Notes: generated by a model from the sequence alone, not told the origin. Shown: positions 48,768-57,311, counted from the stretch's first letter. The stretch is 64,000 bases of DNA from an uncultured Bacteroidaceae bacterium (GCA_905234605.1 CAJOIE010000004.1:111734-175733), one strand, 5' to 3'. Made by a program: numbers and translations.

Positions 48768-49157
48768 ATGGCTAAGAAAACAGTCGCAGCTAAGAAGAGA
48801 AACGTTAAGGTTGATGCCCAGGGACAGCTCCATGTCCACAGCTCCTTCAACAACGTTATCGTTTCCCTTGCCAACAGCGAGGGGCAGATTATCTCCTGGT
48901 CCAGCGCAGGCAAGATGGGTTTCCGCGGTTCGAAGAAGAACACTCCGTATGCTGCCCAGATGGCAGCACAGGATTGCGCCAAGGTGGCTTACGACCTGGG
49001 CCTCCGCAAGGTTAAGGCCTATGTCAAGGGTCCCGGCAACGGCCGTGAGTCAGCTATCCGCACCATACATGGTGCAGGCATCGAAGTCACCGAGATTATC
49101 GACGTTACGCCTCTGCCCCACAATGGTTGCCGTCCTCCCAAGCGTCGTCGCGTCTAA
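48768..49157 (+). CDS. rpsK: 30S ribosomal protein S11
   Basis: 129 residues. S11 lies in the platform near the Shine-Dalgarno helix. Family phrases: [38 protein letters not shown] and the end [18 protein letters not shown]. The 187 bases to rpsD hold no other gene that I can see. Confidence 0.97.
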   Translation: MAKKTVAAKKRNVKVDAQGQLHVHSSFNNVIVSLANSEGQIISWSSAGKMGFRGSKKNTPYAAQMAAQDCAKVAYDLGLRKVKAYVKGPGNGRESAIRTIHGAGIEVTEIIDVTPLPHNGCRPPKRRRV

Positions 49158-49344
49158 CTCACCCGCGTAAGTCAACCCATTCACATTACCATCCATCAGA
49201 GCCGGCAAGGCGCAGGGCTGCAAGAGGGAAATCCATATTGAAGGCACATACATTTCCTTTCTGTAAGTTAGCGCGGCTGCTATCCATCTACCTCTTGGCA
49301 AGGCCCTCAGCCTCCGTCTCACCTTAAACCTCAACAAAAGAAAA

Positions 49345-49950
49345 ATGGCTCGATACACTGGTCCAAAATCCAAAATCGCCCGTCGTTTCGGCGAAGCCAT
49401 CTTCGGTCCTGACAAGGTGTTGTCAAAGCGCAACTTCCCTCCAGGCCAGCATGGCAACAACCGTCGCCGCAAGACATCAGAGTACGGCATAATGCTTGCC
49501 GAGAAGCAGAAGGCAAAGTACACCTATGGCGTGCTTGAGAAGCAGTTCCGCAACATGTTCGAAAAGGCTGCACGCACCAATGGCATCACTGGTGAGATAC
49601 TCCTCCAGAATCTGGAGTGCCGCCTTGACAATGTCGTGTTCCGTCTGGGCATAGCTCCCACCCGTGCTGCTGCCCGTCAGCTTGTGTCTCATCGTCACAT
49701 CGTTGTCGATGGCAAGGTAGTCAACATTCCCTCCTATGCCGTCAAGCCCGGCCAGCTGGTAGGTGTCCGCGAGAAGGCCAAGTCTCTCGAGGTCATTGCC
49801 AACTCACTCGCAGGCTTCAACCACAGCAAGTATCCTTGGATTGAGTGGGATGAGACCCAGAAGGCAGGCAAGCTGCTGCACAAGCCCGAGCGTGCCGATA
49901 TTCCCGAGAATATCAAGGAACAGCTCATCGTCGAACTCTACTCTAAATAA
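49345..49950 (+). CDS. rpsD: 30S ribosomal protein S4
   Basis: 201 residues. Primary 16S rRNA binder and, in E. coli, repressor of the alpha operon. It lacks N-terminal zinc cysteines ([16 protein letters not shown]); the S4 domain is at ~92-155 ([37 protein letters not shown]). The 187-base upstream spacer could hold a control element, but I find no clear structure there. 9 bases before rpoA. Confidence 0.97.
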   Translation: MARYTGPKSKIARRFGEAIFGPDKVLSKRNFPPGQHGNNRRRKTSEYGIMLAEKQKAKYTYGVLEKQFRNMFEKAARTNGITGEILLQNLECRLDNVVFRLGIAPTRAAARQLVSHRHIVVDGKVVNIPSYAVKPGQLVGVREKAKSLEVIANSLAGFNHSKYPWIEWDETQKAGKLLHKPERADIPENIKEQLIVELYSK

Positions 49951-49959
49951 TAACTGATT

Positions 49960-50952
49960 ATGGCGATATTAGCATTTCAAAAACCCGACAAGGTCTTAAT
50001 GGTGGAGGCCAACGACAAATACGGCAGGTTCGAGTTTCGTCCGTTGGAGCCAGGCTTCGGTATTACCGTAGGTAATGCTCTTCGCCGCATACTGCTCTCT
50101 TCGCTTGAGGGTTTTGCCATCAACACGGTGCGTATTGGTGGTGTCGAACACGAATTCGCGTCGGTGCTCGGCGTGAAGGAAGACGTCACAAACATCATCC
50201 TCAACCTAAAGCAGGTCCGCTTCAAGCAAGTTGTCGAGGAATTCGAGAGTGAGAAGGTCAGTGTCACAGTTGAGAACACCACAGAGTTCAAGGCTGGCGA
50301 CTTCAACAAGTATCTCACAGGCTTTGAAGTGTTAAATCCCGAATTGGTTATTTGCCATTTAGATGCGAAAGCAACGATGCAGATAGAGATATCCGTCAAC
50401 AAAGGTCGCGGCTATGTCCCAGCCGATGAGAACCGTGAGTTCTGCACCGATGTCAACGTGATACCCATCGATTCGATTTACACACCCATCCGCAACGTCA
50501 AGTACGCCGTAGACAACTATCGCGTTGAGCAGAAGACAGACTACGAGAAACTCGTGCTTGAGGTTACCACCGATGGTTCCATTCACCCCAAGGATGCCCT
50601 TAAGGAGGCTGCACGTATCCTGATACACCACTTCATGCTCTTCTCCGACGAGAAGATCACCATCGAGAACTCCGACGCCGACAGCAACGAGGAGTTCGAC
50701 GAAGAGGTGCTCCACATGCGTCAGTTGCTCAAGACCAAGCTCGTCGACATGGACCTCTCTGTCCGTGCCCTCAACTGCCTCAAGGCAGCAGATGTCGAGA
50801 CACTTGGCGATCTGGTTCAGTTCAACAAGACCGACCTCCTCAAGTTCCGCAACTTCGGCAAGAAATCGCTCACCGAGCTTGATGATTTGCTCGAGAGTCT
50901 GAATCTGTCGTTTGGAACCGACATCTCTAAGTATAAGTTAGAAAAAGAATAA
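49960..50952 (+). CDS. rpoA: RNA polymerase alpha subunit
   Basis: 330 residues. The N-terminal domain for polymerase assembly has the family phrase [20 protein letters not shown] and [10 protein letters not shown]; the linker follows [14 protein letters not shown]; the C-terminal DNA-binding domain runs from ~250 ([36 protein letters not shown]). Both domains are complete. 15 bases before rplQ. Confidence 0.98.
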   Translation: MAILAFQKPDKVLMVEANDKYGRFEFRPLEPGFGITVGNALRRILLSSLEGFAINTVRIGGVEHEFASVLGVKEDVTNIILNLKQVRFKQVVEEFESEKVSVTVENTTEFKAGDFNKYLTGFEVLNPELVICHLDAKATMQIEISVNKGRGYVPADENREFCTDVNVIPIDSIYTPIRNVKYAVDNYRVEQKTDYEKLVLEVTTDGSIHPKDALKEAARILIHHFMLFSDEKITIENSDADSNEEFDEEVLHMRQLLKTKLVDMDLSVRALNCLKAADVETLGDLVQFNKTDLLKFRNFGKKSLTELDDLLESLNLSFGTDISKYKLEKE

Positions 50953-50967
50953 ACGCCCATTTCCACA

Positions 50968-51450
50968 ATGAGACACGGAAAGAAATTCAATCACCTGAGC
51001 CGTACTGCATCTCATCGCGATGCCATGCTCTCCAACATGGCCATCTCCCTGATAATGCACAAAAGAATCACTACGACTCTGCCCAAGGCCAAGGCTCTGA
51101 AGCAATTCGTCGAGCCCCTTATCACCAAGTCCAAGCAGGACACTACCAACGCACGCCGCGTGGTGTTCAGTCACCTTCAGAATAAGTATGCCGTCACAGA
51201 GCTCTTCCAGGTGGTCAGCCCGAAGATAGCCGACCGTCCAGGTGGCTACACCCGCATCATCAAGACCGGTTTCCGCGCCGGCGACCAGGCAGCCATGTGC
51301 TTCATTGAGCTTGTCGACTTCGACGAGAACATGGCCAAGACCGCCAAGAAGGCCACTCGCACACGCCGCAGCCGCAAGACCGCAGCCACGGCTGAGGCTC
51401 CTGCCGAGACAGCTGCCACGGCTGAGGAGCCGACGGGTAATGCAGAGTAA
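50968..51450 (+). CDS. rplQ: 50S ribosomal protein L17
   Basis: 160 residues. Core phrases [20 protein letters not shown] and [20 protein letters not shown]. After the ~127-residue core there is an alanine/threonine/glutamate-rich tail (~30 residues), as often seen in this phylum. Last gene of the super-operon; a strong terminator follows 36 bases after the stop. Confidence 0.97.
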   Translation: MRHGKKFNHLSRTASHRDAMLSNMAISLIMHKRITTTLPKAKALKQFVEPLITKSKQDTTNARRVVFSHLQNKYAVTELFQVVSPKIADRPGGYTRIIKTGFRAGDQAAMCFIELVDFDENMAKTAKKATRTRRSRKTAATAEAPAETAATAEEPTGNAE

Positions 51451-51486
51451 CAGGTAGCATTTGCCGTCAGGCAACACATATCTCCG

Positions 51487-51531
51487 CCACGGGAGTGCCC
51501 TTGTCAAGGGGGTGCTCCCGTGGTTTCTTTT
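51487..51531 (+). terminator. Rho-independent terminator of the ribosomal super-operon
   Basis: A 14-base-pair stem (51487-51500 with 51510-51523, two G-U pairs), loop of 9, followed by TTTCTTTT. One of the clearest terminators in the window. Confidence 0.92.
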
Positions 51532-51588
51532 GCCAGCAGTTAACGCCATGTGTGCATGCTCTCGCGCAGAGCATTTGCTCCCATCCCT

Positions 51589-51618
51589 TTTGTGGTCAGC
51601 CGAGTTGTTGTACTTTTG
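51589..51618 (+). promoter_or_regulatory. Promoter of the alpha-L-fucosidase gene
   Basis: TTTG at 51589-51592 and TACTTTTG at 51611-51618, spacing 18. It lies inside a longer possible reading frame and thus supports the start at 51638. Confidence 0.75.
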
Positions 51619-51637
51619 TGGGTGCGCTCGTCGCCGC

Positions 51638-53203
51638 ATGCACATTCGCTATCCGTCCTCCTGCTTGACACCCACTTCCACATCATTCTCCTGCCGGCCA
51701 GTCCGTTGCCTGCTGGCATCGTGGCTTCTGTTTGCGGCCGGTTCCGTCGCGGCGCAGACGTCGTTTGCCGTCATCAGCGACACTCTTGCCAATCCCGACA
51801 ACGAGCCGGCTCCATGCCACCCCGTTCCCTCGGAACGCCAGGTGCGCTGGCAGCAGACCGAGTTCTATGCTTTCTTCCACTACGGCATGAACACCTACAC
51901 CGGCCTTGAGTGGGGGCTTGGCAATGAGGCCGACAGCATCTTCGCTCCGACCTCCGCTCCCAATCCACGCCAGTGGCTTGAGGCCGCCTTGGCGGCAGGC
52001 ATGAAGGGTGGCATCGCTGTGGCCAAGCACCACGATGGCTTCTGTCTGTGGCCCACGTCGACCACCACGCACAATGTCACCCGTGCAGGCAATGCCTATG
52101 GCCGCGCCACCAACATACCCCGCGACTTTGCCGCAGCCGCAGCCGACCTCGGCATGAAGTATGGCTTCTATGTCTCCCCATGGGACCGCAACTCAGCCTT
52201 CTATGGCTCTGACGGCTATGTCGCCGACGTGTTCCTGCGGCAGTGTATGGAGCTTGCCGGCTATGGCAGCGACCAGTTTGAGATGTGGCTCGATGGTGCC
52301 AATGGCGGCTCGGGCTACTATGGCGGTCGCGACACCACGGTGCAGGTCGATGCCTCTGTCTACTATGATGTGCCCAACCTGCGTGCCCGCGTGCACCAGC
52401 TTGCTCCCTACTGCGTGATGTGGGGCATTGGCGGTGAAGCCCGTTGGATAGGCAACGAGGAGGGGTGGGCCGGCGAGACCAACTGGTCCATGGCCGATGG
52501 CGGCGGTGCCCGTGGCAGCGCGTCGGGACAGGAGCACGGATGGCAGTGGCTGCCGGGCGAGAGCGATGCCAAGGCCACCACCGGTGGCTGGTTCTGGCAT
52601 AGCGGCGAGACGATGTTGCCTCCGGAGCGCCTGTTCCAGATGTATTTAGAGACCGTGGGGCGCAACGCCACGCTCATCCTCAACTGTCCGCCCGACACCA
52701 GCGGAGCTCTGCCCGAGGCCACGGTCGACGGGCTGCAACAGCTCGGTCAACTGCTGCGCCGTCGACTGGGCACCGACCTGGCAGCAAGTGCCACGGCCGT
52801 GGCATCGGTCACGCGTGTTGCCGGCCGTGGCCGCAGCTATGAAGCTGCCCGCATGCTCGACGGTAGTGGCGACACCTACTGGGCCGCCCCTGATGCCGCC
52901 GTTGCCGCCACTGTCACACTCACATGGGCGGAGCCGCAGACCATTCGCTATGCGATGCTGATGGAGCCCATACGCAAAGGGCAGCGCATACGTCGCTTCC
53001 ACTTGGAAATCTCGCCCGACGGCACCTCATGGCACCCCGTGGCCGACGGCGTGGAGACCACCACCGTGGGCTACAAGCGCATCGTGCCTCTTAACGGCAG
53101 CACAGCCGACAGCTATGGCAGCGGCTTTCGCGCCAAGGCTCTCCGCATCGTCATCGACGACAGCCGCGCGTGCCCCCTGCTCAGCCGCGTCAGTGTCTAT
53201 TGA
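51638..53203 (+). CDS. GH29 alpha-L-fucosidase with C-terminal F5/8-type domain
   Basis: 521 residues from ATG 51638, just after the promoter. A long signal peptide ends FAAGSVAAQ. The catalytic domain (~45-390) shows the GH29 features: WQQTEFYAFFHYGMNTYTG, GGIAVAKHHDGFCLWP, the DLGMKYGFYVSPWDRN loop and QFEMWLDGANGG, in which the aspartate of WLDG is the family nucleophile. Residues ~400-520 form a discoidin/CBM32-like beta-sandwich (YEAARMLDGSGDTYWAAP ... IRYAMLMEPIRKGQRIRRF). It should remove fucose from host or plant glycans outside the cell or in the periplasm. The next gene, a secreted protein, probably follows on the same transcript. Confidence 0.88.
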   Translation: MHIRYPSSCLTPTSTSFSCRPVRCLLASWLLFAAGSVAAQTSFAVISDTLANPDNEPAPCHPVPSERQVRWQQTEFYAFFHYGMNTYTGLEWGLGNEADSIFAPTSAPNPRQWLEAALAAGMKGGIAVAKHHDGFCLWPTSTTTHNVTRAGNAYGRATNIPRDFAAAAADLGMKYGFYVSPWDRNSAFYGSDGYVADVFLRQCMELAGYGSDQFEMWLDGANGGSGYYGGRDTTVQVDASVYYDVPNLRARVHQLAPYCVMWGIGGEARWIGNEEGWAGETNWSMADGGGARGSASGQEHGWQWLPGESDAKATTGGWFWHSGETMLPPERLFQMYLETVGRNATLILNCPPDTSGALPEATVDGLQQLGQLLRRRLGTDLAASATAVASVTRVAGRGRSYEAARMLDGSGDTYWAAPDAAVAATVTLTWAEPQTIRYAMLMEPIRKGQRIRRFHLEISPDGTSWHPVADGVETTTVGYKRIVPLNGSTADSYGSGFRAKALRIVIDDSRACPLLSRVSVY

Positions 53204-53226
53204 ACCATCACTCTATCCTTTAGCAC

Positions 53227-53940
53227 ATGAGCTTCCACATAACCTGCCGACAGCTGCTGACAGCCATCCTTGCATGTGCGTATCCGCTTGCAGGGAGGGT
53301 AGGGGGCGCAGCCTCTGCCGCGGCTCAGACCATCGCTCCCTACACTGCCGACTATGCCGCCGTGCGCGTCTACGACACCTGGGAGCAGTCGCCATTCCGG
53401 CAGGGAGTGCTTACGGGGCATGCCGCCATCGTGCATGCTCCCGCAACGGAGGCCGGCGGCACCGTGTGCGCGGAGCCCGCCCCGCCTGCATGCATGGTGG
53501 CTCTGCAGCGCAGCCGCTTCGGCAGCAACACCTTCGGAGTGTGCATCGACCTCCGGCAGCCCTTCCGCCTCACCAGGCACGTCCGCTATCTGCACGTGAT
53601 GGTGCAGCAGGCAGGGAAGCCCGTGCCGTCGCGCATGATGGTTGTGGGACTCGGCCGGCGTACAGAGAGCGAATGGGCATGGCAGACAGGTGCCGACGAG
53701 CAGTTCTGGGCCGTGTCCGACGGCGACGTCGTGCCTTCTGCCGTCTGGCAGGACGTGGTGTTCGCCATACGCGGCTGCAGCTACAGCCGCGAGGAGAATG
53801 CCGCAAGCGGCATCGACATACACAGTCTGGTCGTCATCCCCGACCTGCGTTCACCTCATGCCGATGCCGCCGACTTCGTCTGCTATTTTGCCAATATCAT
53901 CATCAGCGACAGCAGCATGCCGCGCCCATGCCAGCCGTGA
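53227..53940 (+). CDS. Secreted protein of unknown function, probable carbohydrate-associated beta-sandwich
   Basis: 237 residues. The N-terminus to ~35 is a signal peptide (AASAAAQ). The mature part is strand-rich with phrases VRVYDTWEQSPFRQG, RSRFGSNTFGVCIDL, RYLHVMVQQAGKPV, GLGRRTESEWAW and VVIPDLRSPHADAADFVCYF. I know this pattern as a domain that accompanies glycan-degrading enzymes in Bacteroidetes but cannot name the family with certainty. It follows the fucosidase by 23 bases, so a glycan-binding role is a fair inference. There are four cysteines in the mature chain. Confidence 0.7.
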   Translation: MSFHITCRQLLTAILACAYPLAGRVGGAASAAAQTIAPYTADYAAVRVYDTWEQSPFRQGVLTGHAAIVHAPATEAGGTVCAEPAPPACMVALQRSRFGSNTFGVCIDLRQPFRLTRHVRYLHVMVQQAGKPVPSRMMVVGLGRRTESEWAWQTGADEQFWAVSDGDVVPSAVWQDVVFAIRGCSYSREENAASGIDIHSLVVIPDLRSPHADAADFVCYFANIIISDSSMPRPCQP

Positions 53941-53985
53941 GAGCTGGGCAACCCAGTCGGCCCGAGCCTGTCAACATCCGCCACC

Positions 53986-54765
53986 ATGCACACCACATCC
54001 TTCACCATCCGACCTGCCACATGCGCCGATGCGCCCTTCATAGCCCAGGGAGTGCTCACAGCCATTGGCTGGAACATGTTCGACCCCGCCACGGCAACAC
54101 ACTACCAGCAGTCGCTCGCGGAGCTCACGCCTATATGTAGGCGCACCGACACGCTCTACTCGTGGCGCAACACACTCATTGCCGAGTGCGGCACACCCTG
54201 TGCCGACATGCCTGAACACCATGCACCCTCTCCGGCATCACCATGCACCCTCTCCGACGACACCCTGCACCCCTCTGACGCGCACCCTGCAGACCGTCGC
54301 GCTGGCATCCTCGTGAGCTACGACGGTGGCCTCTACCACTCCATGCGACGCCTCACCTTCAGCCTGTTGCCCTCGTTCAGCGGCGTGTCGGTGGAAGATA
54401 TGGCCGACGAAACCACGGCCGGCGAGTACTACATGGACTCACTCTGTGTGTGGCCCCAATATCGCGGCCATGCCCTTGGTCGCCAGCTCCTCGAGGCCGC
54501 TATAGCCCGTGCACGCAGCATGCGTCTCACACCCACACTCCTCGTCGACCCCGACAATGCCCCCGCCAAGCGCCTCTACGCATCCCTCGGCTTCCAGCCC
54601 GCAGGACAGGTCGTAGCCTTTGGCCACCTCTATGAGCGGAGGGTGGTGCCGGCGCAGAGTTCACGGCAAGGCACAGCACAGGCAGCGACACGCGTAGAGG
54701 CTTCAGGACAGGCAGGCCATGCGGCTCCAGGGCAGAGGCCTACGCTTGCTTGCCCGGAGGCATAG
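53986..54765 (+). CDS. GNAT family N-acetyltransferase carrying an in-frame repeat insertion
   Basis: 259 residues. Acetyl-CoA-binding motif A is clear near residues 145-175 (MDSLCVWPQYRGHALGRQLL, i.e. R-G-x-x-x-G), followed by LLVDPDNAPAKRLYASLGFQ, the usual end of the fold. The N-terminal half is FTIRPATCADAPFIAQGVL. Between LIAECG (~residue 69) and AGILVSYDGG (~106) lies a stretch encoded by 22-base repeats, which breaks what should be a short beta-hairpin loop. The C-terminal ~35 residues after YERRV (QSSRQGTAQAATRVEA) are low complexity. Substrate is unknown; the enzyme may still be active since the insert is in a loop. Confidence 0.8.
   Translation: MHTTSFTIRPATCADAPFIAQGVLTAIGWNMFDPATATHYQQSLAELTPICRRTDTLYSWRNTLIAECGTPCADMPEHHAPSPASPCTLSDDTLHPSDAHPADRRAGILVSYDGGLYHSMRRLTFSLLPSFSGVSVEDMADETTAGEYYMDSLCVWPQYRGHALGRQLLEAAIARARSMRLTPTLLVDPDNAPAKRLYASLGFQPAGQVVAFGHLYERRVVPAQSSRQGTAQAATRVEASGQAGHAAPGQRPTLACPEA
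54217..54294 (+). repeat. 22-base tandem repeats inside the acetyltransferase gene (locus 4)
   Basis: Units start at 54217, 54239 and 54261, with a partial unit at 54283. Units 1 and 2 open CACCATGCACCCTCTCCG, units 3 and 4 open CACCCTGCA. Three full units are 66 bases, which keeps the reading frame. Same core and period as the arrays near 9.3, 18.2 and 27.7 kb. Confidence 0.92.
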
Positions 54766-54811
54766 CTGCACGAAAGTCTGCCACAAAGCAATGCGTTAAT
54801 GCAGGGCTTAG

Positions 54812-54855
54812 AATAAAACAAGGAACTGTGCCGCACGTTGTGACACAGCTCCTTG
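54812..54855 (-). terminator. Terminator of tRNA-Pro
   Basis: Stem of 12 positions with one mismatch (54819-54830 with 54844-54855); on the minus strand it is followed by TTTTAT. It also faces the end of the acetyltransferase gene. Confidence 0.75.
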
Positions 54856-54865
54856 ACGCAGATAG

Positions 54866-54938
54866 TCGGAAAGAGGCGACTCGAACGCCCGACCCCTACG
54901 TCCCGAACGTAGTGCGCTACCAACTGCGCTACTTTCCG
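54866..54938 (-). tRNA. tRNA-Pro (anticodon CGG)
   Basis: 73 bases on the minus strand. Acceptor stem CGGAAAG/CTTTCCG with discriminator A; D-arm GCGC-AGTTGGTA-GCGC; anticodon stem CTACG/CGTAG with loop TTCGGGA, anticodon CGG; T-arm with TTCGAGT loop. The 3' CCA is not encoded. It reads CCG codons. Confidence 0.93.
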
Positions 54939-54949
54939 ATTAAGCGATG

Positions 54950-54957
54950 CAAAAGTA
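54950..54957 (-). promoter_or_regulatory. -7 promoter element of tRNA-Pro
   Basis: On the minus strand TACTTTTG, 11 bases upstream of the mature tRNA-Pro 5' end. A -33 element is not obvious. Confidence 0.5.
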
Positions 54958-55028
54958 CTACATTATGCTTTTGCCGCTCACATGCAGCCACTTTTTTTCC
55001 TGCTGCCGCCACTTTTTCACCCTGTCGC

Positions 55029-55059
55029 TTGCACACATGCCCCCGTTGCACTACATTTG
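55029..55059 (+). promoter_or_regulatory. Promoter of tRNA-Phe
   Basis: TTG at 55029-55031 and TACATTTG at 55052-55059, spacing 20. The inferred start near 55064 is about 30 bases before the mature tRNA. Confidence 0.7.
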
Positions 55060-55092
55060 CACCCGCAAACGGAGAGGCGTCTCCATCATAAT

Positions 55093-55165
55093 GGTGTCAT
55101 AGCTCAGTTGGTAGAGCAAAGGACTGAAAATCCTTGTGTCCCCGGTTCGATTCCTGGTGACACCA
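55093..55165 (+). tRNA. tRNA-Phe (anticodon GAA)
   Basis: 73 bases. Acceptor stem GGTGTCA/TGACACC, discriminator A; D-arm GCTC-AGTTGGTA-GAGC; anticodon stem AAGGA/TCCTT with loop CTGAAAA, anticodon GAA; T-loop TTCGATT. The 3' CCA is not encoded (CAT follows). The AT-rich accessory region begins right after it. Confidence 0.95.
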
Positions 55166-55172
55166 CATGCAA

Positions 55173-55210
55173 GCAGCAGGCAGGATTGTTAGAGCAGTCT
55201 TGCCTGTTGC
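55173..55210 (+). terminator. Hairpin after tRNA-Phe
   Basis: GCAGCAGGCA at 55173-55182 pairs with 55201-55210 (one wobble) and the stem extends inward by about three pairs. A short T-containing stretch follows. Confidence 0.5.
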
Positions 55211-55250
55211 CGTTATTAATGCCGCTCACGGTGCCCGATAGCCGTTCCTG

Positions 55251-56277
55251 TCAGTACAGGAAGCCGAAGAGCCATAGTGGTATCTTGTTGCCTAAGGCAT
55301 ATTCGATGCCGTCTGCTGCAATATAGGCGTCCTTGACACCTGCTCTCTGTTTGACATCCTTGTGCTGTCCTCCCGCTTCAAAGGTGTACTGCCGGTCTAT
55401 CAGGAAGTCACCCTGTTTGGCATATTCCACGGTATGGCGGTATGCAAGCTGGTTGACGAAGAACGTCTTGCGTTCCGTTCCTACCTTGACCGGCACAAGC
55501 GACATGGCGTGGAGCAGGTTGCTGATCTCCATGAATATCTTGTCAGGCTTCTGCATGCGTTTCAGGTTCACTACATCGCTGTAGAGCAAGTGCACCAGAT
55601 GTACCCTGCTTAGATGCGACAGGTAGGCGACAATGTTGTTGTGTGTCCGGCCTGATGTGTGTGCCATCTTGCTTATGTCCACAGCAAAGGGCACGCCGCT
55701 GCTCACTACAGAGAGCAGGCTGCGAAGCTTGCGCACATTGGCAAAATCTATATTGCCTAACTGCGGCAACTCTATTTCCAGTATGAGGTTCACCACCTTC
55801 TGCACTTGAGTCAGGTAGTCCATGTTGGTTTGCAGGAAGAATGGATAATAGCCATCCCGCAAGTATTTGTGGAAGTGTTGCAAGGTGCGGCATACTTGGT
55901 TCACCTGCTCCAACAATGCCAATGAGTTGTCCAGTACGTCCTTCAAGGAAAGGGGGGCAACTCAATATCTTCTGCGAACATCAGATACTCGCGAAACGAC
56001 AGCCCCTGCATCTCATAGCTGACGCAACGGCGCGACAGGTCGGCCTCGGCATTCAGTATGTTGAGCAGCGATGAGCCCGTGAAGATTACCTTCAGGCCGG
56101 GGAAAAACATCGTATAGATTCTTTATCTCGCGGCTCCACCCGTCGTATTTGTGCACCTCGTCAAGGCGCAGGCACTGCCCTCCTTTCTTGTAGAACTCTT
56201 CTGCCAGCTCTAAGAGACTGTGTCCCGTGAAATACAGATGGTCTAAACTGACATATAGCGCAACACCTGGGTGAGCC
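55251..56277 (-). pseudogene. Decayed AAA-family ATPase (DUF4143-type), truncated and frameshifted
   Basis: Read on the minus strand, three frames join into one recognisable protein: ALYVSLDHLYFTGHSLLEL ... LDEVHKYDGWSREIKNLYD, then GLKVIFTGSSLLNIL ... SYEMQGLSFREYLMF, then KDVLDNSLALLEQVNQV to the end (231 codons). These are the post-Walker-A, Walker B and DUF4143 parts of the ATPases often seen in Bacteroidetes accessory regions. Breaks lie at two homopolymers: an extra base at 56099-56107 and a missing base next to the G-run at 55952-55957. The P-loop end is absent; upstream sequence to the promoter-like element at 56433 does not encode it. The truncation supports a true pseudogene even if one frameshift were a sequencing error. 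Confidence 0.8.
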
Positions 56278-56296
56278 CCATAAGTATTACGTGTAT

Positions 56297-56348
56297 CGGG
56301 TATATATATATACTTGTATGCACGAGGATATATACCCGTCAGAACGAG
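56297..56348. repeat. Perfect 11-base-pair inverted repeat, AT-rich
   Basis: CGGGTATATAT at 56297-56307 and its exact complement at 56338-56348, with 30 bases between. It lies at the broken 5' end of the ATPase pseudogene, so it may mark a deletion or insertion junction. Confidence 0.8.
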
Positions 56349-56432
56349 AACGCCATGTTATAGGTTGTATCCTGCCACTTCGTAGCTCATTTCAATGTGT
56401 CAAGGGTTCGCTGATTTGAATGATAATAGTCG

Positions 56433-56440
56433 CAAAATTA
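56433..56440 (-). promoter_or_regulatory. -7 element probably once serving the decayed ATPase
   Basis: On the minus strand TAATTTTG followed by CGAC; TAnnTTTG match. It lies about 155 bases before the surviving ATPase sequence. Confidence 0.45.
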
Positions 56441-56543
56441 CACAAAAGTTAGAAGAAAGGCACCGGTTTAAATGATTTTCTGCTAAATTACATAAATTTT
56501 AGCACTTTTTTGTATAAGGTGGCGGCGAATTGGAGATTTTATG

Positions 56544-56551
56544 TAATTTTG
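56544..56551 (+). promoter_or_regulatory. Plus-strand -7 element inside a palindromic region
   Basis: TAATTTTG followed by CCGCC; flanked by GGCGGC at 56521-56526 and its complement at 56551-56556. No -33 TTTG at proper spacing. It could start a transcript towards the precursor gene, with a 470-base leader. Confidence 0.35.
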
Positions 56552-57020
56552 CCGCCGACTAAGCCAGTCCAAGCTGTCGGAGGCCAGCAATGGCTGATGA
56601 CTGTGAGGGCATGGCGGGTCAAAACAAACATCGATGGAATCCAGAGGCTGAGAACACCGTTTGTAAGGACAGCCGAAGGGAAAGGACGTTTTCTGAACGT
56701 TACCTGTCTGTGCTATCAAACTTAGCAACTTTGAATCTTTCCACAGCGGTAATGCAACGAAGCGTTCGCGTGGGTGTATTATATCCCGGCTGCTCGTTGC
56801 TGCCATTGTATCATGGTGGTAAACGTCTGCGCCGAACTATATAATGTCACTCGGCGTGGGCTGGCTTGCGTTGCTTATCCTTGGAAAGAGGCAATGCTAA
56901 GGCCTGATAGCTGGGATAGGCGCGGAGGAACAAACTCCCACGTCTTTTTATTTCCAAGAACTTAATCAGTAATAACGCTGAATTTGGGAGTTAGGAGGCA
57001 ACTAAAAGACTTCTAACGTT

Positions 57021-57311
57021 ATGAGGCAAACAAAAAAGAACGAAGAACTCCAGTCGCGAAGGGAGTTTTTCAAGAGTGCTGCAAAAGGTGCATTGCCCAT
57101 TTTGGCCTTTACAGTGCTTGGCTCGTCATTCTTAACATCATGCGGCAAAGATGACGATGAAAAAGACGATGAAAAAGGATGTGGCTCAAAGTGTACTGGT
57201 GGTTGTTCTTCATCTTGTTCTGGCGATTGTGATGGCGGTTGCACCAACAATTGTGATGGCTACTGTGGTGGCGATTGCTGGGCTTATTGCGAATCTAAGT
57301 ACAAGAGTTAA
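57021..57311 (+). CDS. CXXX-repeat peptide precursor, Tat-exported lipoprotein
   Basis: 96 residues. Residues 12-18 are a twin-arginine motif (SRREFFK), followed by a hydrophobic stretch (~24-38) and a lipobox LTSC with Cys41, so the product should leave through Tat and be lipid-anchored. After an acidic spacer (DDDEKDDEK) the core has cysteines at 54, 58, 62, 66, 70, 74, 78, 82, 86 and 90: ten cysteines at an exact spacing of four. That is the CXXX-repeat pattern of peptides found beside a dedicated radical SAM enzyme in Bacteroidetes. The core is probably modified, perhaps by thioether links, before export. Downstream genes supply the predicted maturases and a Tat pair. Confidence 0.88.
   Translation: MRQTKKNEELQSRREFFKSAAKGALPILAFTVLGSSFLTSCGKDDDEKDDEKGCGSKCTGGCSSSCSGDCDGGCTNNCDGYCGGDCWAYCESKYKS

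Larger units (their letters stand above)
56278..57020. other. 743-base non-coding stretch between the ATPase remnant and the peptide cluster
   Basis: No convincing gene. It contains an 11-base-pair inverted repeat (56297-56348), promoter-like elements facing both ways (56433 and 56544), several short palindromes (56481-56556), then ~450 bases of mixed composition up to the precursor gene. Two short open frames (56483-56806 minus, 56774-56965 plus) overlap each other and resemble no family. An 8-base inverted repeat (AACTCCCA at 56933-56940, complement at 56985-56992) lies just before the precursor gene. Confidence 0.6.

Noticed and set aside
51461..51637. Longer fucosidase with 59 more N-terminal residues
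   Set aside because: The extension runs through the rplQ terminator and the promoter; the signal peptide opens after 51638.
56483..56806. 107-codon minus-strand frame and the overlapping 63-codon plus-strand frame at 56774-56965
   Set aside because: They overlap on opposite strands, match no domain I know and lack ribosome-site or coupling evidence; kept only as part of the non-coding stretch.
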